From contig JAUIJD010000036.1 in NCBI GenBank assembly GCA_030431475.1, positions 1-45,925 of the forward strand: 45,925 nt of DNA. The letters run 5' to 3'. The notes below the pieces were generated by a model. That model had not been told where the DNA came from, made no database searches, and saw only the letters and a program-made list of their open reading frames with translations. Position 1 is the stretch's first letter, and every line of letters starts with the position of its first letter. Made by a program: the position numbers and the translations under genes. Positions 1 through 7,939 of the stretch are shown in pieces. This stretch comes from Verrucomicrobiia bacterium. Lineage in GTDB: Bacteria > Verrucomicrobiota > Verrucomicrobiia > Verrucomicrobiales > Akkermansiaceae.

Positions 1-251
1 CGCCGACCCTCCGGAGCTTTCGGCACGGAGATGCCCTCGGCCTTCAGGATGCCGGCCATCACGTCGCGATGCCTTGCCTCCGAATGGGGAATATTCTGCA
101 ACGGGCGGATGTCGGGATACTTCTTGCCGAGCGCGATGTAGAGGTCGTGGGCAAGGACTTCCTCCTCGTAGAGACGGATCAGGTCACGGGAGTCGGCCGC
201 CGCGGCGACAGACCCGAGTGCGAGCGTGATGAGCAACAGGGTGGATTTCAT
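1..251 (-). CDS. DUF2202 ferritin-like domain protein, exported (3' end outside window)
   Basis: Reading leftwards from the ATG at 251, the frame stays open to the window edge, giving 83 residues of a longer protein. The N-terminus is a signal peptide (MKSTLLLITLALGSVAAAA) followed by DSRDLIRLYEEEVLAHDLYI and, later, QNIPHSEARHRD. The EEE-LAHD-Y and N-I-P-HSE-RH signatures are those of the DUF2202 family, a ferritin-like four-helix fold whose carboxylates and histidines are arranged to bind a di-metal site; function in the family is not settled. The export signal suggests a periplasmic location. The C-terminal helices are not in the window. The frame is too short to appear as a complete ORF but the family match is clear. 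Confidence 0.75.
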   Translation of the reverse strand, partial: MKSTLLLITLALGSVAAAADSRDLIRLYEEEVLAHDLYIALGKKYPDIRPLQNIPHSEARHRDVMAGILKAEGISVPKAPEGR

Positions 252-333
252 GGCAGGATAGGGATGATGGTTTCGTCGGTGCTCTTTTCCCACCTTCGAC
301 ATGACGCGAAGATGACGGAGCGGGAAAACCGCC

Positions 334-1977
334 TCAGTCCCCCTCGCGAGGCGCCTGGTGCCAGGCTCCGCCGAGGATGCTCCGGGCATCGAAGCCATGG
401 TTGGCCAGGATTCGGGCGGCGAAGTAGCTGGTCTTGCCCATCTGGCAGACGGTGAAGACCGGGCGCGACTTGTCGATCTCGTCGAGGCGATCGCGGACCG
501 TGGGCAGCGGGATGTTGGTGGCGCCCGGAACGGGCAGCTTCTCGACGACGGCCGGCGGGCGGACGTCGATGATCTGCTCGCCGGCGGCGTCGTCGAGCGT
601 CTGAACCGGGACCAGCATGCCGTCGCGCATGTTGGTGGCGGCGAAGCCGGCGACGTTGATCACGTCCTTGGCACTGCCGAAGGGTGGAGCGTAGGCGAAC
701 TCGAGATGGACGAGGTCGTCGATGGTCATCCGACCCCGGATCGCGGTGGCAAGCACGTCCAGGCGCTTGTCAACGCCGTCGATGCCGACCGCCTCGGCCC
801 CGAGCACGCGCCCGTCGTCCGGGGACCAGAGCAGCTTGAGGGTGATGGTCTCCGCCCCGGGAAAGTACGAGGCGTGGGAGGGACCGTTGACCGTCACAGT
901 CTCATAAGTCGTCCCGGTCATCTTCAGCCGCTTCTCGCTGGCCCCGGTGACCCCGGCGGCGAGGTCGAAAACGCGGACGATGGAGGTGCCGATGGAGCCG
1001 GGGTAGGGCAGCGCCTTGTCACCGAGAAAGATATGGTCCGCGGCGGTGCGCCCTTGACGGTTGGCCGGCCCGCCGAGGGCGATCGCGACATGGCCGCCGA
1101 GAATCGGGTCGGGTGACTCGCAGGCGTCGCCGACCGCGTAGATGTCGGGTGCGCTGGTGCGTTGGTAGGAATCAACCGAGATGTGCCCGCGCGGCCCGAG
1201 GGTGAGTCCGGCTTCCTTGGCGAGCTGGCTGTCCGGGCGGACGCCGATCGAGAGGATCACGAGATCGGCGTCGATCGTGCGACCGCTGCTGAGTTTCGCG
1301 GTGACGGCATCGCCCTTGCTCTCGAAACCGTCGATGCCGTCTCCAAGGACGAGTTCGATGCCCTTGTCGCGGAGGGATCGCTCCAGGGGGCGGGTCATCT
1401 CCGGGTCGAGTTGCGGCAGCACCTGGGGCTGCAGTTCGATGAGTGAGACCGCCTTTTCGATGTGGAGGAGCTGCTCGGCCATTTCGAGGCCGATGAAGCC
1501 GGCTCCGACCACGGCGACGCGCTTTGCGGAAGCGGCGGCCTCGATGATGCGGTCCATGTCCTGAAGGTTTCTCAGGGTCAGGATGCGCGGATGGTCGATG
1601 CCGGGGAGGGGCGGGCGAATCGGGCTCGCTCCCGGCGACAGGATCAGCTGGTCGTAGCCGATCGACGACTCCGACGGGTCGGTGAGCGAGCGCAGCGTGA
1701 CGGTCTTCGCCTGCGGATCGATCGCGATGGCCTCGGTGAGGGTGAGAACCTCCAGATTGAGGAGTTTGCGCAGCGATTCCGGGGTTTGCAGGGCGAGCTC
1801 GGACCGATCGGAGATCTCACCGCCGATGTGGTAGGGCAGGCCGCAGTTGGCGAAGGAGACGTCCGGGCCGCGTTCGATCACGGTGATCCGGGCGGATTCG
1901 CTGTGGCGTCGGGCGCGGGCGCCGGCGGAGGCACCACCGGCCACGCCGCCGATGATGACGATGTGTTTGGCATTCAT
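334..1977 (-). CDS. CoA-disulfide reductase-like FAD/NAD(P)H oxidoreductase with C-terminal rhodanese domain
   Basis: 547 residues, matching the usual length of CoA-disulfide reductase/rhodanese fusions. The N-terminal FAD-binding glycine motif is seen at about residues 8-20 (IIGGVAGGASAGARAR). The single redox cysteine of this class is C45 in SFANCGLPYH. A second dinucleotide motif for NAD(P)H follows (VVGAGFIGLEMAEQL, about 155). The C-terminal roughly 90 residues form a rhodanese domain with its persulfide cysteine at C511 (CQMGKTS). Family members reduce CoA disulfide, CoA persulfide or polysulfide in the cytoplasm; the rhodanese domain passes sulfane sulfur to the flavin module. The gene lies 15 bases after an ArsR-type regulator on the same strand and is probably co-transcribed with it, so a role in sulfane sulfur or persulfide handling is inferred. 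Which disulfide is the real substrate cannot be told from sequence. Confidence 0.9.
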   Translation of the reverse strand: MNAKHIVIIGGVAGGASAGARARRHSESARITVIERGPDVSFANCGLPYHIGGEISDRSELALQTPESLRKLLNLEVLTLTEAIAIDPQAKTVTLRSLTDPSESSIGYDQLILSPGASPIRPPLPGIDHPRILTLRNLQDMDRIIEAAASAKRVAVVGAGFIGLEMAEQLLHIEKAVSLIELQPQVLPQLDPEMTRPLERSLRDKGIELVLGDGIDGFESKGDAVTAKLSSGRTIDADLVILSIGVRPDSQLAKEAGLTLGPRGHISVDSYQRTSAPDIYAVGDACESPDPILGGHVAIALGGPANRQGRTAADHIFLGDKALPYPGSIGTSIVRVFDLAAGVTGASEKRLKMTGTTYETVTVNGPSHASYFPGAETITLKLLWSPDDGRVLGAEAVGIDGVDKRLDVLATAIRGRMTIDDLVHLEFAYAPPFGSAKDVINVAGFAATNMRDGMLVPVQTLDDAAGEQIIDVRPPAVVEKLPVPGATNIPLPTVRDRLDEIDKSRPVFTVCQMGKTSYFAARILANHGFDARSILGGAWHQAPREGD

Positions 1978-1992
1978 GAGAAGGAAGGGAGC

Positions 1993-2298
1993 TCAGGAGT
2001 GGAGTGTGCTGTCCATGGTCTGGCAGAACCGGTCCAGCGCCTTGGCGTCGAGGTGGTAGAAGACATGGCTGCCCGCCGTGCGGGGACGGATCAATCCCGT
2101 CTGAACGAGCTCCCGAAGGTGACGCGAGCAGGCCGGCTGGGAGAGGGGGAGGGCCCGGACGATGTCCATGGCCGGGACCTCTCCGTTCTGGGCGAGGTGG
2201 CGGAGGATGAAGATGCGGGCGGGATGGGAAAGAGCCCGGGCAAAAGTGGCGAGCTCCACTAGGCGGGGGTCGAAGTCCTCGAGCTTCGGCAAGGGCAT
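1993..2298 (-). CDS. ArsR-family winged-helix transcriptional regulator
   Basis: 101 residues, the full length of a small ArsR/SmtB repressor. The core ALSHPARIFILRHLA and the recognition helix region LSQPACSRHLRELVQTGLI are typical, followed by the beta-wing (RTAGSHVFYHLD). No ELCVCDL-type metal site is present. The two cysteines are C57, next to the recognition helix, and C92, in the last helix; two-cysteine ArsR proteins such as BigR and SqrR sense persulfide through a disulfide or tetrasulfide, though their cysteines are placed differently. It is first in a two-gene unit with the CoA-disulfide reductase/rhodanese. The start is supported by a promoter-like sequence immediately upstream that overlaps an AT-rich inverted repeat, so autoregulation is likely. 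The signal sensed is inference. Confidence 0.88.
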   Translation of the reverse strand: MPLPKLEDFDPRLVELATFARALSHPARIFILRHLAQNGEVPAMDIVRALPLSQPACSRHLRELVQTGLIRPRTAGSHVFYHLDAKALDRFCQTMDSTLHS

Positions 2299-2333
2299 AT
2301 TTAATATTTGAGATATGAGGTAAGACCTTGCAA
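2296..2333 (-). promoter_or_regulatory. Promoter and candidate ArsR operator of the arsR/CoA-disulfide reductase unit
   Basis: On the minus strand a -35-like TTGCAA (2333-2328) and a -10-like AAATAT (2309-2304) are 18 nt apart, with only 5 nt between the -10 box and the start codon. An imperfect inverted repeat with arms CATATTT (2296-2302) and AGATATG (2311-2317), 6 of 7 positions pairing, covers the -10 box and start codon. The segment is AT-rich in a GC-rich neighbourhood. A repressor bound here would block transcription. Assignment to the adjacent ArsR protein is inference from position. Confidence 0.55.
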
Positions 2334-2566
2334 GCAGGATTTCGAGGAGGGCCGGGTCGATGAAAGGCGGAGGGGTTCGCGGGACGGCGAGTGGCGGTGG
2401 CGACGAGCTTCGGGGTGAAGATGCCGACAGCGAGCAGGAAGCGGATGTCCGGAGCGGAGCGAGTCGCGGGGGCGAAAGGGCGCCTGAGGGGTGAGAGCCG
2501 GAGGGGAAGGGAATTCTCCGGGTGTTGATCCCGGTGAGAGACCGAGAGGTGGCCGTCGGGAGGCGT

Positions 2567-3457
2567 TCAGCCGCCGATCAGGAAGGCCAGTTCGTCGATC
2601 AGGCGCTGGCGCAGGGGGGCGGCCTTCGCGGCGAGGCGTTGCTGGAGCCGGACGTAGTCGGCGCGGCCGGCCTCCGTTTCGATCCGGACCGGATCGAGGC
2701 CGTAGTCGGTGAGGTCGTAGGGACTGGCCCGCATGTCGAGTTCACGGAGTTCGACGGCGAGCTGGAAGGTGTCGAGCAGGAGTTCGGAGCCGATCCACGG
2801 CATGGCCTTTGCGGTCCACTTGTAGAGGTCCATGTTGGCGTGGACGCAGCCCGGTTGCTCGAGTTCCTGGCGAGAATCGAGGGTTGGTTCGAAGCGATTC
2901 AGGGGACGCGCCGTCCGGTGGAAGAACCGGAAGGCATCGAAGTGGCTGCAGCAAAGCGGGCGCGATTCCACGAGCCGGTCGATCTCCGACTGCGGCAGGC
3001 GCAGCGGACAGGTCTCGCGGTGTCGAATGTCGGTGCCGGTGTAGACCATCGCCCACTCGTGGAGCCCGTGGCAGCCGAAGTTCGGGGCCCGGTCGCGGGT
3101 GGCGACGAGGAGATCGTGGATCCATTGAAGTCGAGCGCGCTCGGCGGGCTCCGGACCGGAGGCGGGAAGGCGCAGGCATGCCTCCTCCACGAGGTAGGGG
3201 GCCTGACGAAGCCACTTGGGGAGGCCGGGGGCGGCCTCCAGCACCGTCCGGTGACCCGGGTGCCATTGTTCCAGCTTCGCCAGCGAGACGAAGTAGTAGG
3301 TGAAAAGGAAGTCCTCGACGGGATGGGCGACGCCCCGGGATTTCCGGGCTCTCGCCGGCGCGGTCCAGCGCCGGGCCCGGGCCCGGTGATCGTCGACCTT
3401 CCGCCGCCAGATCTCGGCGGGGAGGGGGTCGCGCGTGCTTGCGGAGATGGGGGTCAT
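2567..3457 (-). CDS. 3-methyladenine DNA glycosylase-like family protein
   Basis: 296 residues from the ATG at 3457. The frame is open further upstream to 3652, but the upstream part is low-complexity Pro/Ala/His sequence unlike the family, so the internal start is preferred. Motifs recognised from the family usually annotated as 3-methyladenine DNA glycosylase (common in actinobacteria) are HPVEDFLFTYY, FGCHGLHEWAMVY, RPLCCSHFDAFRFF, EQPGCVHANMDLYKW and ELDMRASPYDL. I see neither a helix-hairpin-helix glycosylase signature nor an AlkA/Tag fold signature, so the enzymatic name is inherited from family annotation and may not describe the real activity. It stands alone: an unassigned 268-base gap separates it from the ArsR gene, and it is divergent from marC. 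Confidence 0.72.
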   Translation of the reverse strand: MTPISASTRDPLPAEIWRRKVDDHRARARRWTAPARARKSRGVAHPVEDFLFTYYFVSLAKLEQWHPGHRTVLEAAPGLPKWLRQAPYLVEEACLRLPASGPEPAERARLQWIHDLLVATRDRAPNFGCHGLHEWAMVYTGTDIRHRETCPLRLPQSEIDRLVESRPLCCSHFDAFRFFHRTARPLNRFEPTLDSRQELEQPGCVHANMDLYKWTAKAMPWIGSELLLDTFQLAVELRELDMRASPYDLTDYGLDPVRIETEAGRADYVRLQQRLAAKAAPLRQRLIDELAFLIGG

Positions 3458-3612
3458 CGAGGCGTGCGCGGAGTCTCCGGCGGTGGCGGGAGGGGCGCAA
3501 TCGTGAACTGGACCCGGGTGGGTGTGGGGGAAATCCGGTGGGGTCGGACTGGTGCGCTTGACCACGACTTCACGGTGGAGGCAGCTTGAGGTCCCAAGGA
3601 GGAATTTCTGCC

Positions 3613-4257
3613 ATGATTGTCTCGGATTTCGCGCTGCTGGCGCCGGTCTCACTGTTCCTGATCATCAATCCGTTCTCCGCCATCCCGGCGTTTCTTGCGA
3701 TGACGCCGGGAGAGAGCGCGGCGGAGCGCATCCGTGCGGCGCGGACGGCGGCGCTGGTGGCGGCCGCGTCGCTGACCTTCTTCGCCTACCTGGGAAAGCT
3801 GTTCTTTTCGCTGCTGGGCGTCGAAGTGCCGGCGTTGCAAATCGCCGGGGGGATCCTGCTATTCCTCATCGGCCTCGACATGCTCCGGTCCCCTGATCTG
3901 GCCCGGCGCCTGAGTCCGGCGGAGCAGGACATCGCCCGCGAAAAGGAGGAGGTCGGGGTCACTCCGCTCGGGATTCCGCTGCTCTGTGGTCCGGGGTCGA
4001 TCTCGACCGCGATCGTTCTGCAAAGCGAGGCGGGGACCGCGGCAAACCAGCTGGTCCTGCTGGCATCGATCGCCGTGGTCTATCTCGCCAGCTTCCTGAT
4101 TCTCCGTTTCGCGGCCCTGAGGGCGGACCGCTTGAATCCCATCATGATCCGGGTGATGCGGCGGATCATGGGCCTGTTCTTCGCCATCATCGCCGTGCAG
4201 TTCGTCATCAACGGGCTGGAACAACTGCCCTTCCTCGCCACAGTGTCGACGCGATGA
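3613..4257 (+). CDS. MarC family integral membrane protein
   Basis: 214 residues. The ATG at 3613 is chosen over the longer frame from 3586 because a strong Shine-Dalgarno AAGGAGG (3596-3602) lies 10 bases before it and the protein then begins MIVSDFALLAPVSLF, as MarC proteins do. About six hydrophobic segments are visible. Conserved features include the first-helix LIINPFSAIPAFLAMTPG, the middle GILLFLIGLDML and the second-half GVTPLGIPLLCGPGSIST, with its Pro/Gly-rich re-entrant-like stretch. MarC proteins are inner-membrane proteins once linked to multiple antibiotic resistance, but that role was withdrawn in E. coli and the substrate is unknown. The stop overlaps the start of the next small gene by four bases (ATGA), so the two are probably co-translated. 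Confidence 0.9.
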   Translation: MIVSDFALLAPVSLFLIINPFSAIPAFLAMTPGESAAERIRAARTAALVAAASLTFFAYLGKLFFSLLGVEVPALQIAGGILLFLIGLDMLRSPDLARRLSPAEQDIAREKEEVGVTPLGIPLLCGPGSISTAIVLQSEAGTAANQLVLLASIAVVYLASFLILRFAALRADRLNPIMIRVMRRIMGLFFAIIAVQFVINGLEQLPFLATVSTR

Positions 4258-4520
4258 GCGACTGGAAGATCTGGAAAGCGACCGCCGCCGGCATTCTGGC
4301 GGATCGCAAGGCCCGGAGGCGGGCGCTGGCCGGTTTCGCTTGGGCGCTGCTGGGGATGTTCGCGCTCGGCCTGTGGGGCATCGAGGCCTGGCTGGGGGAA
4401 TCGCTCCTGCGGTTCGCGCTCTACTGGCTCTTCTGTGCCGGGCTGGCGCTGTTTGTCATGCTCTTCGCCCTTTTCGACATGCTTGCGGTGATCCGCGAGG
4501 AGCGGGACCGCGACCGATGA
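4254..4520 (+). CDS. Small membrane protein of unknown function, coupled to marC
   Basis: 88 residues, overlapping the marC stop by four bases. After a basic N-terminal segment (residues 1-24, ILADRKARRRALAG) there are two hydrophobic stretches, about residues 25-45 (FAWALLGMFALGLWGIEAWL) and 52-75 (FALYWLFCAGLALFVMLFAL), followed by a charged tail (REERDRDR). This predicts a two-pass membrane hairpin with both ends in the cytoplasm. I do not recognise the family. The tight overlap supports it being a real gene that works with, or is made together with, MarC. It ends four bases before the stop of the convergent glycogen synthase gene, leaving no room for a separate terminator. Confidence 0.65.
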   Translation: MSDWKIWKATAAGILADRKARRRALAGFAWALLGMFALGLWGIEAWLGESLLRFALYWLFCAGLALFVMLFALFDMLAVIREERDRDR

Positions 4521-4524
4521 GGGT

Positions 4525-6075
4525 CTAAGCCTCCTCGGTGGCGACGGGAGGCACCCCGCAGACACCCCGATCGAGGATTCTCTCGTAGGTCCGGATGTAC
4601 TCGGCCGCGGTGGCCGTGTGGTTGAAGCGGCTCTTCGACTCCCGCATGATGCGCTGAAGTTGTTCCTCCTTCTCGTGGGCAGGACGGCGGAAGAAGTCCA
4701 TCGCCCGGTCGATGCCCCAGCGGAGGCCGCCGGAATCGAACACGTCGAAGCGGAAACCGTTGCCGCGGTTGCGTTCGACGTCGAGCGGCTCGACGGTGTC
4801 GTGCAGGCCGCCCGTATTGTGGGCGATGGTCATCGCACCGTACTTGGGGGCGATCATCTGCGGCAGTCCGCAGGGCTCGAAGGACGAGGGCATCAGCACG
4901 AAGTCCGCCGCGGCGTAGCCGAGGTGGGAGAGGCGCTCGTCGAAGTCGCGGACGGCGACCCGGTCGTGAAGGCCGTTGGTTTCCACGATCTCGTGGAAGT
5001 AGCGCTGATGGGCGCCGCTGGCGATGACGGCGACCTGGAGCAGGTCGTGGTCGTAGGCCTCGATGATCTCGTGAAGGATGTCGGTGACGAGCTGGCAGCC
5101 CTTCTGAACCGGGTCGAGGCGCGACGGCCAGAACAGGAGCGGGGAGTCCGGCGCGTGCCGCAGTCCGAGTTCGTGCTGAAGGCGGATCTTGTTGGCGCGC
5201 TTGCCGGCCATGACCGTGTCGGCCGAGAAGTGGTCCTCGATGTAGGTGTCGCGGACCGGGTTGAAGGACGGGTCCGGTGCGTTGAGGATGCCGGTGGCGC
5301 AACCCGCGTTGCACTTGGCCCAGAGTTCGTGGCGGATGTGCCCGGGGATGTGCGAGTGGAGCCCGTCGACCACCTCGCTGAGGAACTTGGGGCTGACCGT
5401 GTTGACGTGGTCGGCGGCGAAGATGCCGCTGGTCAGGAGGTCCACCGCGTTGTGGCTACGGCTTTCCTCGTAATTGGCCGGGGGGCGCTCGAAGTAGAGG
5501 TGCTCCCAGAAGTCGGCGGCGTCGATGCCCCGGTCCTCGATCGCGTCGAGGGTGGTGCGCTCGGTGTGGATGTTGTGGAGCGTGAAGAGAGAACGGATGC
5601 CGAAGCGCTTCGCCACCGAGGGGATCAGGCCGGTCATCCAGTCGTTGCAGTGGACCAGATGGGGGCGGACCTGGGGGAGGATGTGGTTGATGACCTCCCG
5701 CTGGAAGGCGAGCGCCAGGAGGTGGTTCTCGGAGGCACTGTAAACGCGGGAGCGGTGGTAGAAGACGCGGTCCTCGGCGAGGTGGATGCGTTGCTCGGGA
5801 AGCGCCCGGCTGACCTTGTTGTACTCGAGGTCGTGGACCTGGGCGACGTCGAGGTGGAACATCCTCCGGTAGTTCGGAAGGGCGACGTGGACGTCGGCGC
5901 CCTGGTCGTAGAGGGCCTGGACGAGCGAGGCCGAAACATCGGCCATGCCGCCCGCCTTGGCGGACATTCTCTGGGCGAGGTTGCCCATGCCCGGGGGCAG
6001 GTAGGTAATCTCGGGAGTGACGACGAGAATCCTCGGGCGCTCTTCGGACGGGGGAGATGGCGGAGCTTCCGGCAT
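4525..6075 (-). CDS. glgA: Glycogen (starch) synthase, GT5
   Basis: 516 residues from the ATG at 6075 (an open frame runs 21 residues further, but a promoter-like sequence at 6088-6115 fits the shorter form). It transfers glucose from ADP-glucose to a growing alpha-1,4-glucan. Visible GT5 features are the N-terminal KAGGMADV loop (the K-x-G-G motif contacting ADP), VHCNDWMTGLIP, LFTLHNIHTE, the acceptor/donor region PSSFEPCGLPQM with its catalytic glutamate, and NTGGLHDTV. The C-terminal half ends with SRFNHTATAAEYIRTYERIL, typical of GlgA. Length is somewhat above the 477 of E. coli GlgA, with the extra sequence in the N-terminal half. It is a single gene here; no glgB, glgC or glgP lies in the window. 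Bacterial family members use ADP-glucose rather than UDP-glucose; that is known for the family, not shown here. Confidence 0.93.
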   Translation of the reverse strand: MPEAPPSPPSEERPRILVVTPEITYLPPGMGNLAQRMSAKAGGMADVSASLVQALYDQGADVHVALPNYRRMFHLDVAQVHDLEYNKVSRALPEQRIHLAEDRVFYHRSRVYSASENHLLALAFQREVINHILPQVRPHLVHCNDWMTGLIPSVAKRFGIRSLFTLHNIHTERTTLDAIEDRGIDAADFWEHLYFERPPANYEESRSHNAVDLLTSGIFAADHVNTVSPKFLSEVVDGLHSHIPGHIRHELWAKCNAGCATGILNAPDPSFNPVRDTYIEDHFSADTVMAGKRANKIRLQHELGLRHAPDSPLLFWPSRLDPVQKGCQLVTDILHEIIEAYDHDLLQVAVIASGAHQRYFHEIVETNGLHDRVAVRDFDERLSHLGYAAADFVLMPSSFEPCGLPQMIAPKYGAMTIAHNTGGLHDTVEPLDVERNRGNGFRFDVFDSGGLRWGIDRAMDFFRRPAHEKEEQLQRIMRESKSRFNHTATAAEYIRTYERILDRGVCGVPPVATEEA

Positions 6076-6087
6076 GACTAGGGAGTG

Positions 6088-6115
6088 AAGATAAACGGCG
6101 GTGCGGTACAGGCAA
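6088..6115 (-). promoter_or_regulatory. Candidate glgA promoter
   Basis: On the minus strand TTGCCT (6115-6110) and TATCTT (6093-6088) are 16 nt apart; the -10 box ends 12 nt before the glgA ATG. No Shine-Dalgarno is seen. It is divergent from the candidate promoter of the M20 peptidase gene. Confidence 0.4.
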
Positions 6116-6162
6116 AGGTCAAAGCGGTTGGAAGACACGGATTTCGGATCCCTCCTTTGGCC

Positions 6163-6192
6163 TTGCGGGTGGGGGGGGCGGGCGGCATGGAT
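6163..6192 (+). promoter_or_regulatory. Candidate promoter of the M20 peptidase gene
   Basis: TTGCGG (6163-6168) and ATGGAT (6187-6192) are 18 nt apart. The -10-like box ends 5 nt before the ATG at 6198, which would place the transcription start at or next to the start codon. The spacer contains a run of eight Gs, which could also be a slippage-prone tract. Confidence 0.4.
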
Positions 6193-6197
6193 GGCGC

Positions 6198-7532
6198 ATG
6201 ACTTCAGACCTCGAGCGCCTGTTCGAGTTTCTCCGCTTTCCGAGTGTCTCCACGGACTCGACCTGTTCGGGCGACGTCCGGGCCTGTGCCGAGTGGCTGG
6301 TGACGACGGCGGAGGGATTCGGCTTCGATGCCGCCCTGCACGACACCCCGGGGCATCCGGTGGTGATCGCCCGCAATGCCCACCGCGCCGGCCGGCGCCA
6401 TGTCCTGATCTACGGTCACTACGACGTTCAGCCGGTGGATCCGCTGGGGCTGTGGGACAGCCCGCCGTTCGAGCCGGAGATCCGGGACGGGCGGGTGTGG
6501 GCCCGAGGCTGCGCCGACAACAAGGGGCAGATGCTCGCCCACCTGCTGGGGGCCGGCAAGCTGCTGGCGGAGACCGGGGATCTGCCGGTGAACCTGACCT
6601 TCCTTTTCGAGGGCGAGGAGGAGATCGGAAGTCCGAATCTGGCCCCGTTTCTCGAGGCGCATCGGGATGAGCTGGCCTGCGATGTGATCGCGGTGTCCGA
6701 CACTGGCATGGTGGCTCCCGGAGTGCCGACGATGGATTACGGGCTGCGCGGCATCACCTGCTGCGAGGTCATCCTCCGCGGGCCGGAGCGGGATCTCCAT
6801 TCGGGCTTGTTCGGCGGTGCGGTGATGAATCCGGCGACGGCGGTGGGACGTCTGATCGCGAGCCTGCATGATGCCGACGGCCGGGTGCAGGTGCCGGGGT
6901 TCTACGACGAGGTCCGCGAGCTGGAAGTGTGGGAGCGGGAGATGTGGGCTCAGGTGCCCGGCGTTACGGTCGAGGATTTCCAATCGCTGACCGGGGTCCC
7001 GGGGCTTTTCGGTGAGCAGGGGTTCTCTCCGGCCGAGCAGACCTGGGCGCGTCCGACGGCCGAGGTCAACGGCGTCGGTGGCGGCTACCAGGGCGAGGGC
7101 TCGAAAACGGTGATTCCCGCGGAGGCGATGGTGAAGCTCTCGTTCCGATTGGTGCCCGATCAGGACCCGAAGGACATCATGGCGAAGGTGAAGGCGCATC
7201 TCGAGGCGTCCTGCCCGCCCGGGGTCCGCATCGAGGTGGTGCCCGGCCACGACGGCAAGCCCTACCTGATGGACCCGCATTCCGGCGATGGCAAGGCGGC
7301 CCAGGAGGCCCTGCGGACGGCGTTCGGGAGGGATGCGGTGCTGATCCGTTCGGGCGGGAGCATCCCGATCGTCCAGGACTTCCGGGAAATCCTCGGGGCG
7401 GACACGCTACTGCTGGGACTTGCACTTTCCGACGCGCAGGTGCATTCGCCCAACGAGAACTTCCCGGTCGAGAACTTCGAAGCCGGGATCCGTCTCAACC
7501 GGGCGCTTCTCGAGAAACTGGCGGAGGCATGA
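6198..7532 (+). CDS. M20 family metallopeptidase (dipeptidase-like)
   Basis: 444 residues, the usual length of the M20 dipeptidases of the ArgE/DapE/CNDP group. The di-zinc ligands and catalytic residues are all in place: H74 in YGHYDVQP with the paired Asp two residues on, the bridging D107 in ARGCADNKGQ, and the catalytic pair in FEGEEEIGS (E138-E142 region), followed by SDTGM. The dimerisation (lid) domain is inserted at about residues 190-310, and a C-terminal ligand His lies in DAQVHSPNENF. No signal peptide is present, so it is cytoplasmic. Close members hydrolyse dipeptides or N-acyl amino acids; the exact substrate cannot be read. It is followed after four bases by a short repeat array and then the GxxExxY gene. 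Confidence 0.9.
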   Translation: MTSDLERLFEFLRFPSVSTDSTCSGDVRACAEWLVTTAEGFGFDAALHDTPGHPVVIARNAHRAGRRHVLIYGHYDVQPVDPLGLWDSPPFEPEIRDGRVWARGCADNKGQMLAHLLGAGKLLAETGDLPVNLTFLFEGEEEIGSPNLAPFLEAHRDELACDVIAVSDTGMVAPGVPTMDYGLRGITCCEVILRGPERDLHSGLFGGAVMNPATAVGRLIASLHDADGRVQVPGFYDEVRELEVWEREMWAQVPGVTVEDFQSLTGVPGLFGEQGFSPAEQTWARPTAEVNGVGGGYQGEGSKTVIPAEAMVKLSFRLVPDQDPKDIMAKVKAHLEASCPPGVRIEVVPGHDGKPYLMDPHSGDGKAAQEALRTAFGRDAVLIRSGGSIPIVQDFREILGADTLLLGLALSDAQVHSPNENFPVENFEAGIRLNRALLEKLAEA

Positions 7533-7536
7533 AGTA

Positions 7537-7566
7537 AACCACGGAAGGCGCGGGATTCACGGAAGG
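7537..7566 (+). repeat. Left 9-nt-period repeat array, inverted relative to 7940-7967
   Basis: Three degenerate 9-mer units, each with a CACGGA-like core, start five bases after the M20 stop: ACCACGGAA, GGCGCGGGA, TTCACGGAA. The reverse complement of 7940-7967 aligns with it over about 27 positions with roughly 21 matches, including two CACGGA cores at identical spacing. The two arrays therefore form an inverted repeat around the GxxExxY gene. Confidence 0.75.
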
Positions 7567-7569
7567 AAG

Positions 7570-7938
7570 ATGGATCTGATTCTTCAGGATGAAAGCGGAG
7601 CCATCCTCGACGCGGCGGTCGAGGTGCATCGGGAACTGGGGCATGGACTGCTCGAAAAACCCTATGAGAACGCGCTCGCCTTCGAGTTGGAACTTCGAGG
7701 TATTCCTTTTTCCCAGCAGCAAAGCTTCCCGGTGAACTACAAGGGGAGGAACATAGGAGACTTTGTTCCCGACCTGATCGCCTTCAATCAGATCATCATC
7801 GATACCAAGACGATCGCCAGGATCGGGGAGCGAGAACCGGGACAAATGATGAACTACCTCAAGATCAGCGGCCTCAAGCTCGGCCTGATCATCAATTTCA
7901 AACTTCCAGGAATCGAGATCCGCCGGGTGGTCCTCTGA
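7570..7938 (+). CDS. GxxExxY protein (PD-(D/E)XK nuclease superfamily-like)
   Basis: 122 residues from the ATG at 7570; the longer frame reaching back to 7420 runs inside the M20 gene in another frame and is rejected. The name-giving motif is GLLEKPY (26-32), inside an N-terminal helix typical of the family. The putative nuclease core is VPDLIAFNQIIIDTK, with D68, D78 and K80 in the PD-x-D-x-K arrangement; an Asp replaces the more usual Glu before the Lys. The C-terminal part (QMMNYLKISGLKLGLIINF) matches the family. The family is placed in the PD-(D/E)XK superfamily (PDDEXK_3), but its biological role is unknown. The gene sits alone between an M20 peptidase and glnS, bracketed by an inverted pair of CACGGA arrays, which suggests it moved as a unit. 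There is no partner toxin, integrase or transposase nearby. Confidence 0.85.
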   Translation: MDLILQDESGAILDAAVEVHRELGHGLLEKPYENALAFELELRGIPFSQQQSFPVNYKGRNIGDFVPDLIAFNQIIIDTKTIARIGEREPGQMMNYLKISGLKLGLIINFKLPGIEIRRVVL

Positions 7939-7939
7939 C

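Noticed and set aside
2299-2566. A possible small gene between arsR and the glycosylase-like gene.
   Set aside because: Open frames in this gap have no start signal, family pattern or consistent codon use; only the arsR promoter region is supported.
4618-6081. A 487-codon plus-strand frame opposite glgA.
   Set aside because: Shadow of glgA; the GT5 motifs are all on the minus strand.
7570-7938. The GxxExxY gene as part of a toxin-antitoxin or restriction system.
   Set aside because: There is no second small gene, methyltransferase or antitoxin-like neighbour; it is a single gene between housekeeping genes.
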